From positions 1,880,001 through 1,944,000 of the forward strand of contig NC_083517.1 in assembly GCF_032362555.1 (NCBI RefSeq): a stretch of 64,000 nucleotides of DNA. Reading direction: 5' to 3'. The position numbers were made by a program, and so were the translations under genes. Shown piece by piece: positions 24,901-36,900 of the stretch; the first letter of the stretch is position 1, and each line of letters starts with the position of its first letter. This stretch comes from Amyelois transitella (lineage: Eukaryota > Arthropoda > Insecta > Lepidoptera > Pyralidae). The notes under the pieces were generated by a model, which saw nothing but the letters and a program-made list of their open reading frames with translations, was not told the DNA's origin and did not search any database.

Positions 24901-27900
24901 CAAATATTTGTACTTGCATAAAAATATTTTTGCATGTGATAACCCAGTTATTTATTATGTTTGACATCTGACCTTACTGCTAAGGGGTCATAATGTATTT
25001 CCACTTACCACTATAAATATAAACACCGAGAAGAAATTAAGTTAATTTAGGGAATTAAGTTAGTCTGTCCTGAATGTTTTGTCTCTTTCTGCCAAATATC
25101 ATTATAATCGGTCCAATATATTTATATATAGAATTGATGGCCTGTGTGGCCCAACGGTAGTACCCGGGTTTGATACCCGAGAAACGATTTTTTTCTGATT
25201 ATCCTAGGTCTTTGATGTTTATTAAATTTTTTATTAAAACATATACTACTCTGTCAAGAAAGTAGCAGGAAAAGATCAATAATACACAAACTGTTTGTTA
25301 CTCATCCAAATTTATTTTATCACCTTCAAAATATGCTCCTTTAGAAACGATACACTTACGCCAACGAATAATCCAATCATCAAAACATTTTTTAAACGCT
25401 GTTTCCGGAATTGAGGTCAGTTCTCGCCGCGAATTCTCTTTTATGTCTTCTACCGATTGAAAACGGGTGCCACGAAGTGGTAATTTGAGTTTAGGAAAAA
25501 GAAAAAAGTCGGCTGGAGCCATATCTGGTGAATATGGTGGTTGCTCGATCGTATTTGTTGAGTGTTTGGTTAAGAATTCGTTCACAATGATGGCCTTGTG
25601 TGAAGGTGCATTATCATGGTGCAAAATCCAAGAATTTTCTTTCCACAAATCTGGCCTTTTTCGTCGGATTTGCTCTCTTAAACGCCGCATAACACTCAAA
25701 TAATATTCCTTATTTACCGTTTGTACCGCGATAGTCAAAGAAAACAGTCAACATGACTTTGACTTTTGAACGACTTTGGCGTGGTTTTTTCGGTTTCGGT
25801 TCAGTTGGAAGGCGCCACTCCGAAGCTTGTTGACTAGTTTGCATGTCAAACTCGTAAACCCACGTCTCGTCACCAGTAACAATGCGTTTCATGAATGTTG
25901 GGTCGGAATTGACTCGTTCTAGCATGTCCTCAGCGACTCGCATGCGATTGAGTTTTTGAAAAAAAATCAGGTCTTTTGGGACTAGCCGAGCGGCAACATG
26001 TTTCATACCCAAATTATTAGTTAAAATGGTACGGATCGACTCGTGAGATACAGAAAGTTCGGTGGCTATCTCTCTCAAAGTTGAATGAGGATTTTCAGTC
26101 ACTATTTCCTTCACTTTTGCGATGTTAACTTCAGTTGCAGACGTTGATGGCCTACCAGAGCGAGGCAAATCTTCCATCACATCTCGACCGCTTTTGAACG
26201 CTTTGTACCACTCATAAGCACGAGTTTTTGATAAAGTCGATTCACCGTAAGCCTTCTGTAACATTTTCAGTGACTCCGAACACGATATTCCATTGGCAAT
26301 GCAAAATTTAAGACAAACTCTTTGTTCGATGTTTTTATCCATTATGAAATTAGCAATACACACTATAGTACGAGATCCGGCTGCAAAATCACTACGTTCA
26401 TCGCGTAGTTAATCAAACTCACATTTTAACATACATTTATGAATAGGATAATACATAGATAATAGGGTGCCAGTCAATAAGTGGCCGCAAGTAATTTTAA
26501 TTAAATTAATGTTAATTAATTTTCCAAAAAAAATTTCGTTCACTTGTTTTTTAAATAAAATATCATCCACATCATAGAAATGTTTGTAAAGAATTCGAAA
26601 ATCAATGGGTGCCGTTACACACTCGGCCGCAACTACTACGCAGCCAGGTGTAAACAGGTAATATTTTGGTCTATTTATACGTTCATGTCGTACACGCATG
26701 TTTTTTATATCAAATTAAAGCTAATTTTTTTTTAATATGATGATATATCGCTGCCTGTGAATAAATGGCCGCAAATTAGGGTTGCTAGCTGTTAAAAACT
26801 CGAGGTATCCGAGATAAAGTGAAAGAGAGTTAGCGCGTAACGCCACTTGTTAGACAAGGATGGGGAGTACCAGCTGTGCGAGTATTTGAAGCCATTGCGC
26901 ACGCGTATAGATAGGGTTCTCAACAGTGCAATAAAAATTCTATTCTTTATAAGTACGCTTTTTTCATTTTTACTTGATCAATAAACAATGTTTTATTATG
27001 AAATAAATATTTTCTTATTTTCATTTTTTTTTTTTGCAAAATATTAATTACTTAATTATAATTTTGGAGTAAATGTAAAGTCGTTCGTATTACTGTTTGC
27101 ATCGCTGGCTGAGAACCCAATCTATTGACGCGTGCGCAATGGCTTCAAATACTCGCACAGCTGGTACTCGCCATCCTTGTCTAACAAGTGGCGTTACGCG
27201 CTAACTCTCTTTCACTTTATCTCGGATACCTCGAGTTTTTAACAGCTAGCAACCTTAATTTGCGGCCATTTATTCACAGGCAGCGATATATCATCATATT
27301 AAAAAAAAATTAGCTTTAATTTGATATAAAAAACATGCGTGTACGACATGAACGTATAAATAGACCAAAATATTACCTGTTTACACCTGGCTGCGTAGTA
27401 GTTGCGGCCGAGTGTGTAACGGCACCCATTGATTTTCGAATTCTTTACAAACATTTCTATGATGTGGATGATATTTTATTTAAAAAACAAGTGAACGAAA
27501 TTTTTTTTGGAAAATTAATTAACATTAATTTAATTAAAATTACTTGCGGCCACTTATTGACTGGCACCCTATTATCTATGTATTATCCTATTCATAAATG
27601 TATGTTAAAATGTGAGTTTGATTAACTACGCGATGAACGTAGTGATTTTGCAGCCGGATCTTAGACTATAGATATGATATAACTAAAAATAGCACTGTAT
27701 TTAATGTAAACAACAGATGCAACTCAAACTCCGCGCCAAAATGGAAAACAGTTGTGCCAATCTAACAACAAAAAAAACAAAAATTTGAATTTGGAACCAT
27801 AAATAAATAATCCATTCCCGATACTTTTCTGACTGAATGTATAGTTGAGTTCGGTATCTCACAAGCTTCCGTACTTAGTTCGAGGCGTACTCAACACTGT

Positions 27901-30900
27901 GTAATTTGTTCCGTATTCTTATATATAAAATTCTCGTGTCACAATGTTCGTTCCCGTACTCCTCCGAAACGGCTTGACCGATTCTCACGAAATTTTGTAA
28001 CCATATCGATAAGGTCTGGGAATCGGCCAACATCTATTTTATTGTACCCCTTATTGATAAGGATTGTCTACCCTAAACATTTTTAAATAGAAATTACTTA
28101 AAAATTATTTAAATGGCAAAACAACGTTTGCCGGGACTGCCAGTTTAAAATAAAAAAATGTCTTTCTATTATAATAGAAACTACTATAATAGAAAGACAT
28201 TAGACACAATACTAGTGTGGACTAGAGATTTCCCAGTAACTAACTAACTAACTAATAATTTATTAGTGTGGTCTAGACTTTTTCCCAGCGCCTCACTTTA
28301 TACTGTGTAATCCTGCTATGTGTAAAAAAAATTTAACAGATATCCTCTATTCATATTATTTATATGAAATACGAGTAGTTTATTTAACATTACTAACATA
28401 CATACATACATATTGTCACGTCTATATCCCTTGCGGGGTAGACAGAGCCAACAGTCTTGAAAAGATGGCCACGTTCAGCTATTTGGCTTTATGATAGAAT
28501 TGAGATTCAAATAGTGACAGGTTGCTAGCCTATCGCCTAAAAAAAGAATCCCAATTTTTTAAGCCTATCCCTTAGTCGCCTTTTACGACATCCATGGGAA
28601 AGAGATGGAGTGGTCCTATTCTTTTTTTCATTGGTGCCGGGAACCACACGGCACTGCCGGGAACCACACGGCACTACTAACGCTAACTTAAGGCCGTTGA
28701 GCGTTGTCAAGTGTATTTATAACTGGAACTACAAACTTACACCATACACATACGTAATATTACGCAAAACGCAAGCAAAGCAATGTGCAACCGGGCCGTA
28801 GTAGCGTAGTTTGCTACTGACTGTCACAATGTTTGTGGAAAATATGAAGTAGCTAGCCGTTGCCCGTTGTACCTACTGCTCCGTAGTCTACAATTTAGTA
28901 TGTACCTACGCTAAATTTCATGGAGTTCACTGGTTTTGTTGTGAAAGACGGACAGACGAACACTTTCACATTAATAATATTAGTATGGGTTTTGATAGTG
29001 TGAATCAAATTCAGTTATGATAAAAAAAAAACATTGGACGAAATGAAGTATAGATTAAGATGTGTATTTTTTATCCTTCAAGGCTTTTCAAGGCTTGGCT
29101 CTGTCTATGCCGTAAGAGATGGAAACGTATTTATATCCTCCATTATATAGTCCAATATACGCATTTTGGAAATTATTGTTAAGTTTCGAACTTACAATCA
29201 TTACTTTCTCTTTATATTAGTGTGTATAATAGTACGGGGTAGACATAATCTCGATAAGAATGGACAGACGTTCAGCTGCAGCTATTTTATTTATTTATTT
29301 AAAACTTTGTACACAAAAAAATGTACAAAAGGCGGACTTAATGCCGTTTGGCATTCTCTACCCGTCAACCAGCTATGGCTTTATAATGGAATTGAGATTC
29401 AAATGTAAACTATTACCATCGATACAATTAAACAAAACTGCAGTATTTGTTAAATCGATAGTCTGCATATATCGACTGCACAAGTCCTTGTCGCCACGTT
29501 CAATATGCATTCGTCGCTCGCGTAATTGCAAATCGATAAGCAATTAGACCAAAACATTCCATTTTTTTCTTACCATAATTATCCAGAAGCTACCAAAAGC
29601 TGGTCATAAATTGTTTGACGAATAATGATATACTTATCAATTTAAAGCTGCGCAGCAGGACTTTGTTTTCATAGTAATTTTGAGATCAAAATATTTATTA
29701 TTTTATTCCAGGTTATATTTTATCCGTGTACCAAATTTAATTCTAGAAAATATCGCTTCTAAGATGGACTATAGGGCAATGACAAGTTATAGCCAATTGA
29801 AAAGAACTAGGTACCTACTAATATAATATTAGATTATTTTTTATTATTTAAAATATTAATAATATACTGTGCCGACCTCACGTATAGAGTGAGAAAAGGT
29901 AACGAAGAAATAGAAAAATTAATAAAACAAAGATATACATTGGAAACCAAGCTTATCATAACGAGAAACTAGGTCGTGTCCAATTACATGACGATCATCG
30001 GCGACCTTCCGCGCTAGACCTTACATTTCCGTGTGTTAGACAGAGATGACTGTATTCAAGTGAGCTCCTATCTCGGTAACTAATTAATTACATCGTGGTT
30101 TTGTGGACTTTGTATAGTATTCTATTTCCTTCTGATAGAAGTGATGATTGTTTGTTGGATATTTTTGTTTGTAAACTGTTTATTGCACATAAAAGGAATA
30201 TAACAAATTATAAAACAATAATTCATTCAATTTTAACGAATATGTACAATGGCGGACTTATCCCAATCGGGACTTCTTCCGGTCAACCAAAATAAAAAAG
30301 TCAATCCAGAATCCAGAAAATAATTGAGGATGCGTTACAAAAATCAATTTATTTCAAATTACTTAATACATTAGTAAAATATACATATATATATATAAAC
30401 TTACATAAGTACACTCAATTGTTAAATTTGTTCTCTCGGTTAGCGATCATTTTATAAATAAACTATAAATTTTAGTGTTAAATAGTACATTCATCTTGTG
30501 TAACCAATGAACAAATACGGAAGATTTGAAACCGGTTTTAGTGTAACTGGTTTTTTTTTAACTCACAATTTGAACGAATTAATGGATAGCCATCATTGCA
30601 TGTTTACTAATATCTTGTCTACTCAGTGCTAAGACTACAAGTATAAGTGCAGAAATATGTAATTTTTTAAACACTTCATTCATATCTGTTAATTAAATAG
30701 AAATGCATTTGCAATGAAAAAAAATATATCATAATAATCTCAGAATTTTTCTTTTAGGTAATGGGCTAGCAACCTATTAAGCGACCCACCTCAATTTAGC
30801 CTTTTAGAATTCAGACTGTCTACCCCGTAAGGTATAAAAACGTTATATATATATGTGTGTATATATAATTAATACCCATGTCTCACAATACAATCAGAGG

Positions 30901-33900
30901 GCAAAGGCACCTTGAGGCATATAAAATTTGACTGATTTTGAAATTAAAATCTCTCAAAAGTAGACAGCGCGTGTGCAATACATTCGTATGCCCAAGAAAC
31001 CCGAAACGACTGGTAGGCAGACGACCTCGCCCTTGACGCTATACAAAAAATAACAACTTTGACATTAGATATATATTTTTTTTTTGTGTCGAAATAAATT
31101 TTTAATTTTGGCTTCCACATAATTGTTTTGTGAATAAGTTTCAATAAAATTATGTATCAGAAAATATGAATAAGTATTATTGATAAAAGTTTGCGACTGA
31201 AAACCTTCTGTTATTAAAATAAACGTTAAATTGTGAAGATCTACATTTCAGAAACAGACCCAAAACTTATCGACTTAGAGAGGGTATAAATAAAAATGAG
31301 AGAGACATTTAAGAACAATTTTTATCTAATGCTTAAACTATGCATTAACTTAACTACAACTTACATACATAGGTATCATCTCGTCTATATCCTTTGCGGG
31401 GTAGACAGAGCCAACAGTCTCGAAGAAACTGATAGGCCACGTTCAGCTATTTGGCTTGATGATAGAATTTAGATTCAGATAGTGACAGGTTGCTAACCCA
31501 TCGCCTAAAAAAAGAATCTCAAGTTTGTATGTCTATCCCTTAGTTAGCTAGCCCATCGTCTAAAAGAAGAATCTAAAGTTTATAAGCCTTAGTCGCCTTT
31601 TGCGACATCCATGGGAAAGAGATGGGGCAGTCCTATAGTTTTTCTATCGGTGCCGGGAATCACACGGCATTTACTAACCATATACAATTTCTCTTTCAAC
31701 CAGGACCTCGGGAATGGAAGGCAGCATAACCGTGAACGGCATGGAGAGGAACCTATCCAGTTTCCGCAAGCTGTCCTGCTACATCATGCAGGACAACCAG
31801 CTTCACGGGAACCTCACGGTGGAGGAAGCTATGAGCGTGGCCACGGCGCTCAAGCTGCCCACGGCCAGTGGACGAGCTCATAAGGAAGAAGTGGTATACA
31901 TACATACATACATACATATAATCACGTCTATATCCCTTGCGGGATGGACAGAGCCGACAGTCTTGAAAAAGACTGATGGGCAACGTTCAGCTATTTGGCT
32001 TTAAGATAGAATTGAGATTCAAATAGAGACAGGTTGTTAGCCCATCGCCTAAAAAAGAATCCCAAATTTGTAAGCCTATCCCTTAGTCGGCTTTTACGAC
32101 GGGAAAAAGATGGAGTGGTCCTATTCTTTTTTGTATTGGTGTCGGGAACCACACGGCACTGCAAAAAATGGTATGTATAGAGAAACTAGCTTCTGAATAA
32201 TGTCGTGAGGAGTTTTGTTCATCATAAACATACATTTATTTTTAAAACATATGTTATAAATGGATTTATTGAATATCTTGATAAGTTTCATATTCTTGTA
32301 AAGATAATAAAACTTAAGCGTGTTTGCTTAAGAGGAAAAAAAAAGGTTTAATTGCAGCCATTTTCCTACTTCCTGAATTCTCAATTCTTATGTTAGATTC
32401 CTACATTTTTACTTTATTTACTACTAGCCAGCGCCCGTTGCTTTATGTGACTTTACAACAAACTAACTAGGTCTAATCTAAACTATATCTAGACTGAAAT
32501 ATAAAATATGAAACATTCTTAGACATTAAGTATATTTTGCTTGAAAACTGAATTGATTTATACAAACATATTAACACGTTTGTCTGTTTTAGTTAAGTTT
32601 GAAACTAAATGAGTTAAAGAGACCTTTATACTTATCGCTAATCTTCTTAAAAAGCTACTAAGCACTTTTAAATTTCATCTATAAACTCAAAATGTGTTTT
32701 CGCCAAATTGCAACAAGTATTAAGATTCATAAATGGGCACAGTTTAAGGTCTATTTTGGTCCCAACTGACCATGTTGACCCCGATTGGCCAGGGTCGGCG
32801 CGCGGTCGCCGAACGAACAACATATTTTCATTTCATATATATATATATAATAAATCTTCGATATAGTCACGCCTTATATAACTCGAGAAGTTTGACGAAT
32901 GCTTATTTACATGTAAATTAATTTGCATGCCGTCTCTAAAGTTTCCTTATGTTTTGAAGCATCTTATAGTGAATTTAGAAAATGCTATCTTCATTAATAG
33001 ATTAAAACGCTTTATATCTGAGAAAGATGTAGCAAAAGGAATTAAATGTAAATTGACAAATTAATTATTTTATTTATCAATAATACAGGTAAAATAAATA
33101 CCGTGATAAAATAAAGTTACGTTACGTACGCGTTTTATACCTGTAGTATTTATAAATAGTATAATGCAACGCGATGTTTTATAACCAGTTATGACAAATT
33201 CATTCTTCTAAAGAAAATTTTCTTTACACTCCTTTACTTCATATGTATTTATTTTTTGTTCATATTAAACAAACCAGTTCTTGTCAGAGATTTAGTAATC
33301 CGTTTTTTTAAATAAAATATTGATTGACATAAAATAAAAATATTTTTTTTTCAAAAATAATAAAAATATCATAAAAAAATAAATAATTACGCATTAGCGT
33401 CATATTTAAAAAAAAAAACAAAGCTTGTCTCGCATGCGGTCCTCTTCTTCAGAACGATGTTACACAGTCGAAAAAAAAATGTAAATTATTCTCATTTAAT
33501 TTCAGATACAAGAAATCCTCGAGACGCTTGGCCTATCAGAACACCACAAGACCATGACATCGAACCTCTCCGGGGGGCAGAAGAAGCGTCTCTCCATAGC
33601 CCTGGAGCTCGTCAACAACCCGCCCATCATGTTCTTCGACGAACCCACATCGGGGCTGGACAGCTCCTCGTGTTTTCAATGTATATCATTGCTGAAAACC
33701 TTGGCGAGCGGGGGAAGGACCATAATATGTACTATACACCAACCGTCCGCTAGATTGTTCGAGATGTTTGATCATTTGTACACGTTGGCGGATGGACAGT
33801 GTGTGTATCAAGGCAGCACTGGACGATTGGGTGAGTTTATATGAACAAAAACATAAAATCACGTGTATATCCCATGCGGTGTAGAGCCAACAGTCTTGTA

Positions 33901-36900
33901 AAAAAGAGGCCACGTTCAGCTGTTTGGCTTAATGATAGAATCGAGATTCAAATAGTGACAGGTTGCTAGCCCATCGCCTAAAGGAAGAGTCCCAAGTTTA
34001 TAAGCCTATCCCTTAGTCGCTTTTTACGACATCCATGGGAACGAGTAGAGTGGTCCTATTCATTTTTTTTATTGGTGCCGTTAACCACACGGCCATTTAT
34101 ACACGGTAACATTATTTAGTTTAGACGTATTGTTAGGTTATTATGACGTAGGCATATTATTTTCTTTAAATTCCAACACTACAGGGACTCCATATTAAAA
34201 AATAATTTATCTCGTAAAACATATCCGTAGATGATGATTTAACTATAACAGCGTAAGTTACAGTCGGGGCATGCTATTATGCAACCGGCCTGATGTTTTG
34301 GTTGCGTAAACTGCATGGATGCGTTATTGCGATACATCCGCAAGACGATTGTGTATAATAGTATCGATGTGCTGATTGATTCATATTATACTTCTTGTTG
34401 GCAATCGACCCTGCATGCTCTTGTTGTTCTTTGAAGGCAAACTTTTTGGTATACGCCGTAGCAACCGTTGCCATGATGTTTTTGGTTAGAGAGATGTCAA
34501 AAATAATTATGATATAGATATGTTTGTTTTACTTTGAATAATAAAGACATTTTAAACTGATTATTTTCTCTCTTTCCCCCTTCTATCTTCTGTAGGAACT
34601 TAATAACTATACTTACTAACCTACATTCTTAAATATTGTTGGACAATTGGCCATGTCGATGTATTGATTTAGGTACTTATCTGACGTTTAAAAGATTTTT
34701 TGTAGACAAAATCCACAATATGAATAAAGTAATAATAATAGATATGAATGATCAACTTTGGTCTGAGTAAAATTCTTAACATGTAAATTCGCCAAATTTA
34801 CTATATATGTATTGTTTGTTATATGTAATGTTAAAATTGGCTAGTTCTATTGTCTTGGACCAAAATCTTTAATCTATACTAACATTATAAAGCTGAAGAG
34901 TTTGTTTGTTTGTTTGAACGCGCTAATCTCAGGAACTAGTGGTTCGGCTTTAAAGAATTATTTTTGTGTTGAATAGACCAATTATCGAGGAAGGCTTTAG
35001 GCTAATTAACATCACGCTGCAACTACTACTATTAGGAGCGAAGAAATAGTGGTGAATGTGAAAAAAAATCGAGGAAAATTATTCATCCTTAAGGGCTTCA
35101 ATGAGGACCAAAATAACTATTCCAAACGGACGAGGTCGCGGGCACAGCTAGTATTAGAATAAGCTTTGAATAAATAAATAAACAATATTTTATCTATGTA
35201 AACAAATATTTTATCTGTTGGAATTATCCCCGCATCTCTCGTCCACGATATATACAAATTTGAAAAAAAAAAAAAGACATTTTTTCAATAATATTTTTTT
35301 AATGTTTTAATTACTTTTTTTTCCAGTGGAATGGCTTGGCAGTCTCAATCTGCCTTGTCCATCATACCACAACCCGGCTTCCTTCATCATCGAGGTATCT
35401 TGCGGGGAGTACGGTGACAACACAGGGAAACTGGTTCGAGCCATTGACAATGGGAAGAATGACATCAGGTAAGATGATTATTTTGGTTTTGTTGGAAATA
35501 TGTCAGGTACAAGGGTACGCTGAACCGGCGAGCTTGCATGAGATATGAATGTCGATAAAGATGACAAAATGATAATAATTAGACAGAGCTTATATACGCT
35601 GCTTATTTAAAATATATGTACATAATTCCGACGCCTTCAAAGGTAGAATGTGTGTTAACAGAAATTGTGCTTGAATACTTGAGACCTTTGTATATTGTGA
35701 ACTTCAATATTCAAGGAATAAATAAATGATTAAAGCGAAATTAGTTAGCAGGGATCGTGGCAAGTGAAATGTAATCTTTGCCTTCATTTTGTCCCGTATT
35801 CTGTTTATTTATTATTATTTAAAAAAAAAAATTACATTAAATCAACAAGTATTATTTTGCAAAACTGCAGGGTAGTTAAACGGCAAACCGTATATTTATT
35901 TGTTTTATGGAATTTCATGCGAAAGGCATAATTTTTTTTTGATATAAATTACTAATAATTTATTAATTAAATCCCTTGAATTTATTTTCAGAAACGGCCT
36001 TCCTTTCCCAGAAAACAATTACAATAACAAAAAAGACATGGACGCCTCGCTGCCAGAACGGAACAAGAACGATCTCTCGCAAGTGCAGGAGAAATTTAGC
36101 AACCTCCAGAACGGTATAATGCAGTATGCCGCCAGCGAGGTCGCTAAGGGAAAAGGTAAGTTTATAAATAAAAAATAAATAATAAATAAAATAAAATATG
36201 TTTATTTCAGACACAGTCCAGAGTTGTTAGTAAATCTTATGTACTAATGTTAGTAATAATTAACATACATACATACATATAATCACGTGTATATCCCTTG
36301 CGGGGTAGACAGAGCCAACAGTCTTGAAAAGACTGATAGGCCACGTTCAGCTATTTGGCTTTAAGATAGAATTGAGAGTACCTAAGTTTATAACTATGCA
36401 AAATATAATTTTCGCATTCGGAACATTATTATGGATATTTATACATACATACATATGGTCACGTCTATATCCCTTGCGGGGTAGACAGAGCCAACAGTCT
36501 TGAAAAGACTGATAGGGCCACGTTCAGCTATATGGCTTTAAGATAGAATTGAGAGTAAGTTTATAACTATGCAAAATATAATTTTCGCATTCGGAACATT
36601 ATTATGGATATTTATACAAACATACATATGGTCACGTCTATATCCCTTGCGGGGTAGACAGAGCTAACAGAATTAAAAAGACTGATAGGCCACATTCAGC
36701 TATTTGGCTTTAAGATAGAATTGAGAGTACCTAAGTTTATAACTATGCAAAATATAATTTTCGCATTCGGAACATTATTATGGATATTTATACAAACATA
36801 CATATGGTCACGTCTAGGTATATCCCTTGCGGGGTAGACAGAGCTAACAGAATTAAAAAGACTGATAGTCCACATTCAGCTATTTGGCTTTAAGATAGAA

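Larger units (their letters stand above)
26366..27670. mobile_element. 1.3 kb palindromic (fold-back) element inside the mariner
   Basis: The arms 26373-26906 and 27128-27661 are inverted copies of 534 bp with no indels and only a couple of mismatches seen (near 26784 and 26862), around a 221-bp spacer. ACTATAG flanks it on both sides (26362-26368 and 27665-27671), probably a 7-bp target duplication; a TA duplication is less likely. GGCCGCAA recurs three times within each arm, twice after a TGCC...AATAA motif that looks like an old transposon end. No transposase is recognised. It is either a non-autonomous fold-back transposon or a head-to-head fusion of two copies of one element. Confidence 0.75.
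25246..27839 (-). mobile_element. Mariner element, interrupted by a palindromic insertion
   Basis: The ends are imperfect inverted repeats: CTACTCTGTCAAGAAAGTAG at 25246 and, inverted, CATTCAGTCAGAAAAGTATC at 27839, each next to a TA target dinucleotide (25244-25245, 27840-27841). Removing the palindromic insert (about 26366-27670) leaves roughly 1.29 kb, the normal mariner size. The transposase is on the minus strand and the insert lies in its 5' UTR. The element itself sits in a SINE. Confidence 0.82.

Noticed and set aside
25298-26342. Functional mariner transposase
   Set aside because: The frame shifts at about 25710-25740 and residues between FFDYRG and TVNKEYY are missing.
26365-27672. 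TA dinucleotide target duplication for the palindromic element (Tc1-like insertion)
   Set aside because: It would require CTATAG to occur twice by chance in the mariner UTR; a 7-bp ACTATAG duplication is simpler.
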